Part shown: in pieces, positions 1 to 6,966 of the stretch | Position numbering within the stretch: the first letter of the stretch is position 1 | How the letters are laid out: every line of letters starts with the position of its first letter | NCBI GenBank assembly: GCA_023392555.1 | Contig: JAEVYW010000159.1 | Span: 1 to 13,650 of the forward strand | Length of the DNA: 13,650 nucleotides | From: Pseudomonadota bacterium | GTDB taxonomy: Bacteria > Pseudomonadota > Alphaproteobacteria > Sphingomonadales > Sphingomonadaceae | Direction: 5' to 3' | Notes under the pieces: generated by a model | What the model saw: the letters and a program-made list of their open reading frames with translations, nothing else | Told to the model about the DNA's origin: nothing | Databases searched by the model: none | Program-made: the position numbers and the translations under genes

Positions 1-1
1 C

Positions 2-94
2 GCCATCGCCTTCGCGGCGATCTGGTCGGCTCTGGCGCTCTACGTCTTCGCGATGCTCCACAATGCGCGCGCATCGGTCACCGTGCCCGAATAA
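2..94 (+). CDS. rarD: 3' end of a probable EamA/RarD-family transporter (partial)
   Basis: An open frame runs in from the left edge and stops at TAA 92-94; only the last 30 residues are present. The tail is a hydrophobic helix containing the pattern F-x-x-I-W-x-A-L-A-L-Y, followed by a short polar end (HNARASVTVPE). That pattern resembles the last transmembrane helix of RarD-type members of the EamA drug/metabolite transporter superfamily, inner-membrane proteins of about ten helices. The reading frame and membrane character are seen directly. The RarD assignment is inference from a short tail, and another multi-pass transporter is possible. The next gene starts 42 bases downstream with its own ribosome binding site. 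Confidence 0.5.
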   Translation, partial: AIAFAAIWSALALYVFAMLHNARASVTVPE

Positions 95-118
95 TCTGCT
101 AAGGGCTGTTGGACTTCG

Positions 119-125
119 AAGGAGG
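119..125 (+). promoter_or_regulatory. Ribosome binding site AAGGAGG
   Basis: A near-complete Shine-Dalgarno sequence lies 11 bases before ATG 137. It supports the 137 start for the small membrane protein over a competing ORF in another frame that begins at 109, inside and upstream of this site. Confidence 0.7.
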
Positions 126-136
126 CAGGTTCGCGC

Positions 137-358
137 ATGTTCAACGTGGTTTCCCTGATCATCGGCGCGGTTGCGCTGGTCTTGGCGCTGATCGCCTTCC
201 TGCCGCTGCTCGGCTGGGCGAACTGGTTCATCATCCCGCTGGCGATCATCGGCGCCGGGGTCGGCATGGTCGGGCGCGGGACGTCGGGCCGTAACCTCAA
301 CATCTTCGTCATTGTCGTCGGCGTCCTTCGCCTGATGCTTGGCGGCGGCATCCTGTGA
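137..358 (+). CDS. Small conserved-looking membrane protein, 73 aa, unknown function
   Basis: The 73-residue protein is almost entirely hydrophobic. Segments at about residues 4-24, 28-47 and 54-72 look like membrane spans, with a short polar Gly/Arg turn (GRGTSGRN) between the last two. There is no signal peptidase site and no catalytic motif, so an integral inner-membrane protein is the likely reading. It has a strong AAGGAGG site at 119-125. Its TGA stop at 356-358 overlaps the GTG start of the next gene as GTGA, which implies translational coupling and a two-gene unit with the YdeI-like protein. I do not recognise a named family, and the role is unknown. Confidence that it is a real gene rests on the ribosome binding site, the coupling and the coherent membrane composition. 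Confidence 0.75.
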   Translation: MFNVVSLIIGAVALVLALIAFLPLLGWANWFIIPLAIIGAGVGMVGRGTSGRNLNIFVIVVGVLRLMLGGGIL

Positions 359-939
359 GCCGAGACCCACGCATCGACGCTTATATCGAGAAGGCCGCGC
401 CCTTCGCGCAGCCGATCCTCAACCATGTGCGCGAGCGCGTCCACGCGAACGTCCCGGACGTCGAGGAAACGCTGAAGTGGAGCATGCCGAGCTTCACCCT
501 TGGCGGGAAGATCCTGGCGAACATGGCCGCCTTCAAGGCGCACGCAAGCGTCGGCTTCTGGCGCGGCGGTGAGCTTGGCCTGGAAGCAAAAGAGGGTGGC
601 ATGGGCCATCTCGGAAAGCTCACCAGCCTCGACGACCTACCGGCCAATCTCGACGAAATCATCGCAAAGGCAGCTGCCCTTGCGACTGTCGCTCCCGCTC
701 CGAAGCCGAAGCCTGCTGCCAAGCCCGAGATCCCGCTTCACCCGGAATTTGCCGCAGCGCTCGCAAAGGCGCCGGCAGCAAAGGCGACACTCGACGGCTT
801 CCCACGCGGTGCTCGGCGCGACTATTTCGAGTGGATCGCGGAGGCAAAGCAGGACGCCACTCGCCAGAAGCGCATCGCCACTGCCATCGAATGGCTCAGC
901 GAGGGCAAGAAGCGGCACTGGAAGTATGAGAATTGCTAG
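355..939 (+). CDS. YdeI/OmpD-associated family protein (DUF1801 + OmdA-like domains)
   Basis: A 194-residue soluble protein with no signal peptide. Residues about 12-112 resemble the DUF1801 (YdhG-like) domain, with the family-like core around WSMPSF, the GGKILANMAAFKAH stretch and the GFWRGGEL region. A Pro/Ala/Lys-rich linker follows at about 110-128. The C-terminal part (about 130-192) resembles the bacteriocin-protection/OmdA domain, with the ending pattern R-K-x-R-I-A-T-A-I-E-W-L-S-E-G-K-K-R. The two-domain order and length fit YdeI/OmpD-associated proteins, whose biochemical role is poorly known; links to antimicrobial peptide tolerance are from work on other members. The GTG start at 355 overlaps the upstream stop (GTGA). 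The gene ends 3 bp from the convergent phaC stop. Confidence 0.85.
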   Translation: MSRDPRIDAYIEKAAPFAQPILNHVRERVHANVPDVEETLKWSMPSFTLGGKILANMAAFKAHASVGFWRGGELGLEAKEGGMGHLGKLTSLDDLPANLDEIIAKAAALATVAPAPKPKPAAKPEIPLHPEFAAALAKAPAAKATLDGFPRGARRDYFEWIAEAKQDATRQKRIATAIEWLSEGKKRHWKYENC

Positions 940-947
940 CGCCTAGC
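935..947. repeat. Inverted repeat carrying both convergent stop codons
   Basis: GCTAG (935-939), spacer CGC, CTAGC (943-947) form a perfect 5-bp inverted repeat. The TAG of the YdeI-like gene (937-939) and the TAG of phaC on the other strand (943-945) sit symmetrically in its arms. There is no T-run on either side, so it is not a convincing intrinsic terminator. Confidence 0.4.
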
Positions 948-2736
948 GCGCTTTGACGTAGCTCCCGGGCGCGTCCTCCACGGCCTTCAGCTTGCCCTTG
1001 CCGGGCACGCGCGCTCCGTCGGCCTTTACCTTCTTCGGCGCCTGCTCGGTCAGCCAGGCGAGCCAGTCCGGCCACCAGCTGCCCTTATGCTCGGTCGCGT
1101 TCTCGACGAATTCTTCAAGCGTCTCGCGCGGTTCGTCGTTGGTCCAATACTGGTACTTCTGCGCCGACGGCGGATTGACGACGCCGGCGATGTGTCCGGA
1201 CCCGGCGAGCACGAACCGCTTCGGCCCCGCGAAATGGTCCATGATCTTCCAGACGCTTTCGGGCGGCGCGATATGGTCCTCACGGCCGGCCTGAATGTAG
1301 GCCGGGGTCTTCACCTTGCCGATATCGACCGCGACGCCAGCGACGCTTATGCCGCCAGCCTCGGCCAGCTTGTTCCCCTTATAGAGGGTCTCGAGATAGT
1401 CGCGGTGCCAGCCGGCCGGGAGGTTCGTCGTGTCGCTGTTCCAGTGGAGCAGGTCGAACGGCGGCGGCTCGTCCCCCAGCAGGTAATTGTTGACGACGTA
1501 GTTCCAGATGAGGTCGCGGCCGCGCAGCAGGTTGAAGGTCGCGGCCATGTAGCGGCCGTCGAGATAGCCCTTGTCCCTGGTCAGCTGCTCCAGGAGGCCA
1601 AGAGTCTCGGCTCCGGTGAACAGCTTCAGGTCGCCCGCATGAGCGAAGTCGACCTGAGCGGTGAAGAAGGTCGCCGACTTGACCTTCTCTTCCTGTTTTT
1701 TGGCATGAAGGTAGGCAAGCGTCGCGGCGAGCGTCGTGCCGGCGACGCAATAGCCGATGGCGTGAACGCTCTCGACGCCGAGCGCGTCCCGCACCGTGTC
1801 GATCGCGTCGATCTGTCCCTTGAGAACGTAATCTTCGAGCGCGGCGTCGGCGATGCTCTCGTCGGCCGATTTCCAGCTGACCATGAACAAAGTGATGCCG
1901 TTGTCGACGCACCACTTCACGAAGCTTTTCTCGGGCGTGAGGTCGAGGATGTAGAAGCGGTTGATCCAGGGCGGAAAGATGATCAGCGGCGTTTCCAGCA
2001 CCTCGTCGGTGGTCGGCGTATACTGGATCAGCTGGTAGAGGGGCGTTTCCTTGACGACCTTTCCGGGGGTCATGGCGAGATTGCGGCCAACCTCGAACAC
2101 GCCTGACTTGGTCTGCGTCAGTTGTCCGGCCGACACGTCCTTCAGCATATTGGCGAGGCCGCGCAGCAGGTTCTCGCCGCGGGTTTCGAGCGTCCGTTGG
2201 AGAACCTGCGGATTGGTGAGAGCGAAGTTCGACGGGCTCATCGCATCGACGAAGCTGCGAACCGCGAAGCGAAGCCGCTGGCGTCCCTCGTCATCGACCC
2301 CGTCCATCTCCTCGACCGTGCCGAGAAGGCGGTCGGACAAAGCCAGATAGGTCTTACGGATCGTGTCGAAAACCGGGTTCGCCTGCCATTCGGGCGCGGC
2401 GAAGCGGCGGTCCTTGGCGCCCGCTTTCGCCTCGGGGTCGATGCCGATCATCTTGCCCCAGGCCTCGAGGCCCTGTCCCCACGCCTGCGCGCCGGCCGTG
2501 AACATCGAATTGAGGTCGGCCGCGGGCTGCGGCGATCCGGCCTGCGGGCCCCAACCAAAGGCGGGCGGGAACGCGCCCCACGCCGGCGTCGTCTGCGGCC
2601 ATGGCTGGCCCGTCTTCATGCCGTCGGCCCAGCTTTCCATCAGCATCTGCTGGGCGCGGCCCATCACCCAGGTCCAGTGCTGCCAGTCCTCCAGCGTCGG
2701 GATCGGGCCGGTGCCCTCGCTGTCTTTGGTCGCCAT
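943..2736 (-). CDS. phaC: Class I polyhydroxyalkanoate synthase PhaC
   Basis: A 597-residue cytoplasmic enzyme, the usual length for class I PHA synthases. It polymerises (R)-3-hydroxyacyl-CoA into polyester at the surface of storage granules. The N-terminal ~180 residues are Trp- and Pro-rich and variable; the alpha/beta-hydrolase catalytic domain follows. The lipase-like box is GYCVAGT with the nucleophile Cys330. The other triad members are Asp487 (AGREDH) and His515 (GSGH). The Asp-to-His spacing of 28 equals that of the Cupriavidus enzyme (D480, H508). The start at ATG 2736 is preferred over the upstream GTG at 2820, because the extra 28 residues look like translated spacer and GAGG/GAGGGG precedes 2736. 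The usual box has Gly where this protein has Ala. No phasin, depolymerase or phaR lies beside it; the divergent neighbour is a membrane protein. Confidence 0.96.
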   Translation of the reverse strand: MATKDSEGTGPIPTLEDWQHWTWVMGRAQQMLMESWADGMKTGQPWPQTTPAWGAFPPAFGWGPQAGSPQPAADLNSMFTAGAQAWGQGLEAWGKMIGIDPEAKAGAKDRRFAAPEWQANPVFDTIRKTYLALSDRLLGTVEEMDGVDDEGRQRLRFAVRSFVDAMSPSNFALTNPQVLQRTLETRGENLLRGLANMLKDVSAGQLTQTKSGVFEVGRNLAMTPGKVVKETPLYQLIQYTPTTDEVLETPLIIFPPWINRFYILDLTPEKSFVKWCVDNGITLFMVSWKSADESIADAALEDYVLKGQIDAIDTVRDALGVESVHAIGYCVAGTTLAATLAYLHAKKQEEKVKSATFFTAQVDFAHAGDLKLFTGAETLGLLEQLTRDKGYLDGRYMAATFNLLRGRDLIWNYVVNNYLLGDEPPPFDLLHWNSDTTNLPAGWHRDYLETLYKGNKLAEAGGISVAGVAVDIGKVKTPAYIQAGREDHIAPPESVWKIMDHFAGPKRFVLAGSGHIAGVVNPPSAQKYQYWTNDEPRETLEEFVENATEHKGSWWPDWLAWLTEQAPKKVKADGARVPGKGKLKAVEDAPGSYVKAR

Positions 2737-2825
2737 GCGCGCCTCATACCCCTCATTGCCGTTCAAGCGAAGCAACAGAGAGCGATGGATTGCGTCGCTG
2801 CTCGGCTCAACGCATTGCACCGTCG
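2737..2825. promoter_or_regulatory. Divergent intergenic region, phaC / TRIC-like gene
   Basis: These 89 bases separate the start codons of phaC (minus) and the TRIC-like gene (plus) and must hold the 5' signals of both unless either start lies further upstream. I see a purine-rich GAGGGG/GAGG stretch serving phaC on the minus strand. I see no convincing -35/-10 pair or operator palindrome. Confidence 0.35.
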
Positions 2826-3446
2826 ATGGAGCCGGTAACCGCCATTCCCCAAGCGCTCGTGCTGCTCGACTATTTCGGCATCGCCGTGTTCGCCATGTCG
2901 GGCGCCTTGCTCGCTGCGGAGAAGCGGCAGACGCTGGTGACTTTCATCTTCTTTGCGGTCGCCACGGGAGTTGGCGGTGGAACCCTGCGTGACCTGCTGA
3001 TCGGAGCGCCGGTTTTCTGGGTCCACACCAATGCCACCTTGCTGATCTGCATTGGCGCGGCGCTCGTCGTGTGGCTGGTCAGCCGCAAGTGGATCGCGGA
3101 TCGCGCTCTGCTGTGGTTCGACGCCCTGGGCCTCGCCGCCTATGCGACCTACGGTGCGGCCAAGGCGCTGAGCTTCGGCGTGGCGCCCGTGCCGGCATTC
3201 GTCATGGGCGTGCTGACGGCATGTTCGGGCGGCATCATTCGCGACGTTCTTGCGGGTGAGCCATCGATCCTGATGCGGCCGGAATTGTACGTGACCGCGG
3301 CTGCGCTCTCGTCCGGCTTGTTCGTTGGCCTGACCCTGCTCGGCCTGCCCACGCCGATTGGCGCATTGATAGCCGCTGCAGCAGGCTTCGCGCTTCGCGC
3401 CCTAGCCATCGCTCGCGGCTGGTCGCTCCCGGCTTACGACGACTGA
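2826..3446 (+). CDS. TRIC / UPF0126 family membrane protein (YadS/YicG-like)
   Basis: A 206-residue integral membrane protein with about seven hydrophobic segments. It shows the internal two-repeat layout of the UPF0126 family. Repeat 1 has a Gly-rich GVGGGTLRDLLIG motif and repeat 2 has the matching SGGIIRDVLAGEPSIL motif, each with the paired GG...RD signature. Prokaryotic members are trimeric intracellular cation channel homologues; the Pfam family is also named after glycine transport, so the transported substrate here is uncertain. ATG 2826 (MEPVTAIPQAL) is chosen because the family starts close to the first helix. The longer frame from 2601 would be antisense to phaC and not membrane-like. 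The aminotransferase follows on the same strand, 37 bases after the stop. Confidence 0.9.
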   Translation: MEPVTAIPQALVLLDYFGIAVFAMSGALLAAEKRQTLVTFIFFAVATGVGGGTLRDLLIGAPVFWVHTNATLLICIGAALVVWLVSRKWIADRALLWFDALGLAAYATYGAAKALSFGVAPVPAFVMGVLTACSGGIIRDVLAGEPSILMRPELYVTAAALSSGLFVGLTLLGLPTPIGALIAAAAGFALRALAIARGWSLPAYDD

Positions 3447-3483
3447 TCTTGCCGCAGTGCAGCATCGGCGTCACCATGGGCCG

Positions 3484-4659
3484 ATGGACGACGATTTCTA
3501 CCGCATCCGCAGGCTACCGCCTTACGTCTTCGCCGAAGTGAACGCGATGAAGGCCGCGGCACGAGCGCGCGGGGAGGACGTCATCGACCTCGGCATGGGC
3601 AATCCCGACGGCGCCCCACCCAAGCACGTCATCGACAAGCTCTGCGAAGTCGCCGCGAAGCCGACAGCGCATCGCTACTCGGCCAGTCGCGGGATCCCTG
3701 GCCTAAGGAAAGCGCAGGCAGCCTATTACCAGCGCCGCTTCGGAGTGACGCTCGATCCCGATAGCGAGGTCATTGTCACCCTAGGCTCGAAGGAGGGTCT
3801 CGCAAATCTCGCGCAGGCCATCACCGCGCCGGGCGACGTCGTTCTGGCCCCCAACCCGTCTTATCCGATCCACACTTTCGGCTTCATCATTGCCGGCGCT
3901 GCGATCCGCTCGATCCCCGCCGCCCCCGGCGAGGCCTTCTTCCGTCGCCTCGAAATGGCGATGCGCTACACCGTGCCTCGGCCGAAGGTGCTGGTGGTGG
4001 GCTATCCGTCCAACCCGACCGCCTACGTCGCCGACCTCGCCTTCTATGAAAAGCTGGTCGCCTTTGCGCGCGAGCATGAGCTGATCGTCATTTCCGACCT
4101 CGCCTACGCGGAGATCTATTTCGGAGACAAGCCGACGCCGTCGATCCTCCAGGTCGAAGGCGCGAAGGAGGTCGCGGTCGAGTTCACGTCGATGAGCAAG
4201 ACCTATTCGATGGCCGGGTGGCGAATGGGTTTCGCGGTCGGCAACCAGCGGCTCATCGCGGCGCTCGCACGCGTGAAATCCTATCTCGATTATGGCGCCT
4301 TCACGCCAGTGCAAGCGGCCGCCGTAGCCGCACTCAACGGGCCGCAGGACATCGTCGAGGCCAACCGCAAGCTCTATAAGAAGCGGCGGGACGTGCTCGT
4401 CGAATGCTTCGGTCGCGCCGGCTGGACGATCCCCGTGCCCGAAGCGTCGATGTTCGCCTGGGTCCCGATCCCGGAGCGCTTCCACAATCTTGGCTCGATG
4501 GAATTCGCCAAGCGCCTGCTGACCGAGGCGCATGTCGCCGTCGCCCCGGGGGTCGGCTTCGGCGAGGAAGGCGAAGGCTTTGTCCGCATCGCTCTGGTCG
4601 AGAATGAGCAACGGCTGCGCCAGGCAGCCCGCGGCGTGAAGAAGATGCTGTCGGCTTAA
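3484..4659 (+). CDS. alaC: Class I/II aminotransferase, AlaC-like (alanine / LL-DAP aminotransferase-like)
   Basis: A 391-residue fold-type I PLP enzyme that transfers amino groups between an amino acid and a 2-oxo acid. The N-terminus (FYRIRRLPPYVFAEVN) and the GMGNPDG motif match the AlaC/glutamate-pyruvate aminotransferase group. Cofactor residues can be read off: Asn177 in YPSNPT, Asp205 and Tyr208 in SDLAYAE, the Schiff-base Lys239 in SMSKTYS, Arg247 in GWRMGF, and substrate-carboxylate Arg368 in FVRIAL. Closely related alphaproteobacterial proteins are often labelled LL-diaminopimelate aminotransferase; alanine formation from pyruvate is the better-supported role for the AlaC group. ATG 3484 is preferred over GTG 3457, because the added residues (MQHRRHHGP) are not family-like. 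No strong ribosome binding site is visible, and the gene may ride on transcription from the TRIC-like gene. Confidence 0.9.
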   Translation: MDDDFYRIRRLPPYVFAEVNAMKAAARARGEDVIDLGMGNPDGAPPKHVIDKLCEVAAKPTAHRYSASRGIPGLRKAQAAYYQRRFGVTLDPDSEVIVTLGSKEGLANLAQAITAPGDVVLAPNPSYPIHTFGFIIAGAAIRSIPAAPGEAFFRRLEMAMRYTVPRPKVLVVGYPSNPTAYVADLAFYEKLVAFAREHELIVISDLAYAEIYFGDKPTPSILQVEGAKEVAVEFTSMSKTYSMAGWRMGFAVGNQRLIAALARVKSYLDYGAFTPVQAAAVAALNGPQDIVEANRKLYKKRRDVLVECFGRAGWTIPVPEASMFAWVPIPERFHNLGSMEFAKRLLTEAHVAVAPGVGFGEEGEGFVRIALVENEQRLRQAARGVKKMLSA

Positions 4660-4670
4660 ACTTTAAGCGG

Positions 4671-5255
4671 TCAGCGCATGATCGCGCTGGCGGCGCTCAC
4701 GATGCCCCAGGTCGTGCCCTCTTCGCGTTCGGGCTTGGGCCCTACTGCGCGGGCATAGACAGGAGCCGAACCGCCGAAGCTGAAAGCGAAGTGGCTGTGG
4801 TCACCCTCGTCCAGCGATTCGACGATCTGGTAGCCCGCGTTGCGGAAGGCCGCCGCGATTTGCCAGTGCGAGACACCGGCGCGGCGGGCGATATCGATCG
4901 CACGACCGCGAAGGTGATAGCTGTTCGGAACACCGCCGACGCGGCGATTGTGCTCGGGGGAACGATAAAGGCTCGTCACCCGGCCCCAGGCGGCGCCGAT
5001 CTGTGCGGCTCCGGCTAGATTACGTCCGCTGATGCCGGTGAGCGGAAGCCAGTTCCCCGACGACTCGCGCGGACGAGCGGCGACGGCCTGCACGACGGAC
5101 GCGGACTCACGACCGCCTACCTTCTCGTGCGTGCCGACGCTCACCGTGGCGCGAGCGCCCGAAACTGTCCGGACGCCGAAGTCCGTCGATTGCGCCGACA
5201 CAGCCGACGCGCTGAAAAGCAAAATCGCCCCGATTGCGACTCGAGTCATGAGCAT
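4671..5255 (-). CDS. Secreted M15-type peptidase (D-Ala-D-Ala carboxypeptidase-like)
   Basis: A 194-residue exported protein. Residues 1-21 form a signal peptide (Arg, hydrophobic core AIGAILLF, cleavage near VSAQS). The C-terminal domain carries the zinc-peptidase pattern of Peptidase_M15_3: SYHLRGRAIDI with His114 and Asp121, and DHSHF with the catalytic/zinc His153-x-His155. The Ser-Leu-Tyr-Arg-Ser-Pro-x-x-N segment (about 95-103) is also typical. Members cleave D-amino-acid bonds in peptidoglycan stem peptides in the periplasm; the exact bond here is unknown. Met1 (5255) lies too close to the GGGGGA stretch, so Met3 (5249) may be the true start. A weak -35/-10-like pair, TTGTTC (5299-5304) and TAAACA (5276-5281) on the minus strand with 17-bp spacing, lies upstream. 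It converges on the aminotransferase with an 11-bp gap. Confidence 0.88.
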   Translation of the reverse strand: MLMTRVAIGAILLFSASAVSAQSTDFGVRTVSGARATVSVGTHEKVGGRESASVVQAVAARPRESSGNWLPLTGISGRNLAGAAQIGAAWGRVTSLYRSPEHNRRVGGVPNSYHLRGRAIDIARRAGVSHWQIAAAFRNAGYQIVESLDEGDHSHFAFSFGGSAPVYARAVGPKPEREEGTTWGIVSAASAIMR

Positions 5256-5383
5256 TTCCCCCGCTCTTAAGTTTTTGTTTACACTCGAAAGCAGCCGCGA
5301 ACAATGATCTGGACGAGGCCCTCATCCCTCACCGGGACGGGCCGACGCTGGCAAGCGCCATTCCGTTCGCCCATAGGGCCGTC

Positions 5384-5859
5384 ATGTTTCCAGACTCCCC
5401 GACGTCCGTCACCACGGTCGCCCAGATCATCCAGCTCGCCGTCGCTCCGGTCTTCCTGCTCGCGGGTATCGGAGCGTTCCTCAATGTCTGCGCCAGCCGC
5501 TTGGCGCGCATCGTCGACCGTGCCCGCCACGTCGAGCCACGACTCCTCGCCAGTCGAGGCCAGGAGCATGATCGGCTTCAAGGCGAGATGCGGATACTCG
5601 ACCGCCGCATCAGGCTGGTGAACCGAGCGATCTTCCTGACCGTCCTCGCCGCAGTCCTGATCTGCCTTGTCGTCGTGCTTCTCTTCTCTTCGCGGCCGGC
5701 CTGACAGAGGCTCACTTCGGAACCGAGATCGCGCTGCTCTTCATCGCCTCGATGGTCGCAATCGGGTCGGGCTTCGCAGTTTTCCTGTGGGAGACGAGGA
5801 TCGCCGCGCGGGCCGTGCGCATCCGCACCGAACTGCTCGAGCACGCGCCCGACGAATAA
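5384..5859 (+). pseudogene. DUF2721 membrane protein, interrupted by a frameshift at a 5-bp repeat
   Basis: The readable frame from ATG 5384 stops at TGA 5702-5704 after 106 residues. It holds a DUF2721-like first helix (IIQLAVAPVFLLAGIGAFLN), the cytoplasmic motif RLARIVDRAR, the segment LDRRIRLVNRAIFL and a second helix ending VVVLLF, then a non-family tail SSRPA. The expected third helix and C-terminus continue in the next frame (GCG 5692 to TAA 5857-5859): AAGLTEAHFG, then a hydrophobic ALLFIASMVAIGSGFAVFLW and ETRIAARAVRIR. Removing one 5-base unit of the CTTCT repeat at 5678-5691 joins both parts into a 156-residue protein of normal DUF2721 layout. The function of the family is unknown. 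It could be a recent inactivating duplication, a sequencing error or a variable site. The family call is strong, and whether the strain really lacks the full protein is open. Confidence 0.8.
5678..5691 (+). repeat. Period-5 tandem repeat (CTTCT x 2.8) at the frameshift
   Basis: CTTCTCTTCTCTTC is a 5-base period repeated almost three times inside the second helix codons of the DUF2721 gene. One unit fewer restores the frame (V-L-L-F-A-A-G-L), and the present copy number shifts it into the early TGA. Such repeats gain or lose units by replication slippage. Confidence 0.75.
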
Positions 5860-5927
5860 GTCCCCGCCTCGACAGGATTGCCGCTCGTCCCTAATCGGCG
5901 GGCTCCCAACGGAGATTACGAACCGCC

Positions 5928-6911
5928 ATGTCCGATCGCGTATCCGCTTCCTCAGTCCTCGACCGCGTCCTCGTCCTTGAAATGGTCCGAGTGACCGAAA
6001 AGGCCGCCGTTGCGGCTTCGAAGTGGATCGGTCGCGGCGACAATGACGCAGCCGACGCGGCCGCCGTCGAAGCGATGCGCGAGGCCCTCAACCAGCTTCC
6101 GATGGACGGCACCGTCGTCATCGGCGAGGGCGAGCGGGACGAAGCGCCGATGCTTTACATTGGCGAAAAGGTCGGCTCGGCGCAGGGATCGGGTCCGAAG
6201 ATCGACATCGCGCTCGACCCGCTCGAGGGCACGACCATCACTGCGAGTGCAGGTCCGAACGCGCTCGCCGTCCTGGCGATCGCCGAGCAGGGCGGCCTGC
6301 TCAACGCCCCCGACACCTACATGGACAAGCTTGCGATCGGGCCGAACTACCCGGACGGCACGATCGACCTGTCGCGAAGCGTGACCGACAATATCCGCGC
6401 CATCGCTGCGGCCAAGGGCGTGGAGCCGGGCGAGATCGTTGCCTGCGTCCTCGACCGCCCGCGCCACGCCGAAATCATTGCGGAACTCCGCTCGCTGGGC
6501 TGCGGCGTGAAGCTGATCCCCGACGGCGACGTGGCCGGCGTCATCGCCGTCTCCGACCCGGCGAACGGCGTCGACGTCTACATGGGCAGCGGCGGCGCTC
6601 CGGAAGGCGTGCTTGCCGCGGCTGCGCTTCGCTGCGTCGGCGGGCAGATGCAGGGCCGCCTCATTTTCCGCAACGATGACGAGGTCGCTCGCGCCAAGCG
6701 CTGGGGCATCGAGGAGCTCGATCGCATCTACCGGCTCGAGGACATGGCCAAGGGCGACTGCATCTTCGCCGCGACCGGGGTCACCGACGGATCGCTGCTG
6801 AAGGGCGTCCACCGCGTCGGCACCTGCACAACGACCGAGAGCATCGTGATGCGCGCAAGCTCGGGCACCGTACGACGCGTTTCGGCCGAACATCAGAAGT
6901 GGGGCCGCTAG
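5928..6911 (+). CDS. glpX: Class II fructose-1,6-bisphosphatase GlpX
   Basis: A 327-residue cytoplasmic metal-dependent phosphatase that hydrolyses fructose 1,6-bisphosphate to fructose 6-phosphate in gluconeogenesis. Length and motifs fit the GlpX family throughout: GRGDNDAAD at about 35-43, [10 protein letters not shown] at 66-75, the metal-binding DPLEGTT at 97-103 (Asp97, Glu100), the PDG turn near 198-200, and GSGGAPEGV at 220-228 with Glu226. There is no signal peptide or obvious truncation. A GGAG sequence lies about 13 bases before the ATG. The next gene on the same strand, a glycosidase-like gene, starts 55 bases after the stop with no clear terminator between, so they may share a transcript. 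GlpX would supply hexose phosphate for the sugar-nucleotide chemistry nearby; that functional link is inference. Confidence 0.96.
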   Translation: MSDRVSASSVLDRVLVLEMVRVTEKAAVAASKWIGRGDNDAADAAAVEAMREALNQLPMDGTVVIGEGERDEAPMLYIGEKVGSAQGSGPKIDIALDPLEGTTITASAGPNALAVLAIAEQGGLLNAPDTYMDKLAIGPNYPDGTIDLSRSVTDNIRAIAAAKGVEPGEIVACVLDRPRHAEIIAELRSLGCGVKLIPDGDVAGVIAVSDPANGVDVYMGSGGAPEGVLAAAALRCVGGQMQGRLIFRNDDEVARAKRWGIEELDRIYRLEDMAKGDCIFAATGVTDGSLLKGVHRVGTCTTTESIVMRASSGTVRRVSAEHQKWGR

Positions 6912-6949
6912 GGAGCGATCGTTCCGCAAACGGCTCAAAAACGGTCGTC

Positions 6950-6963
6950 GTGCATTTGTGCAC
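6950..6963 (+). repeat. Short palindrome just upstream of the GH-A paralog 1 start
   Basis: GTGCA-TTTG-TGCAC is a perfect 5-bp inverted repeat with a 4-base loop, ending 3 bases before ATG 6967. No Shine-Dalgarno sequence is visible in front of this ATG. The palindrome could be an operator or a small RNA hairpin at the start, or chance. Confidence 0.35.
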
Positions 6964-6966
6964 CCT

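Noticed and set aside
1087..2106. 339-codon open frame antisense to phaC
   Set aside because: Low-complexity Arg/Val/Glu-rich translation typical of the opposite strand of GC-rich genes; phaC is unequivocal on the minus strand.
2737..2820. Upstream GTG start of phaC at 2820
   Set aside because: The extra 28 residues are not family-like and would nearly abut the divergent gene; ATG 2736 has a better ribosome binding region.
3457..3483. GTG start of the aminotransferase at 3457
   Set aside because: The additional residues MQHRRHHGP are not seen in the family, which starts close to the FYRIRRLPPYVF segment.
4672..4689. Inverted repeat CAGCGC/GCGCTG between the aminotransferase and peptidase genes
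   Set aside because: Mostly inside peptidase codons, only 6 bp, with no T-run in either direction; not enough to call a terminator.
5678..5704. Programmed -1 ribosomal frameshift in the DUF2721 gene
   Set aside because: No X-XXY-YYZ slippery heptamer is seen and the 5-bp repeat explains the shift more simply, although it cannot be fully excluded.
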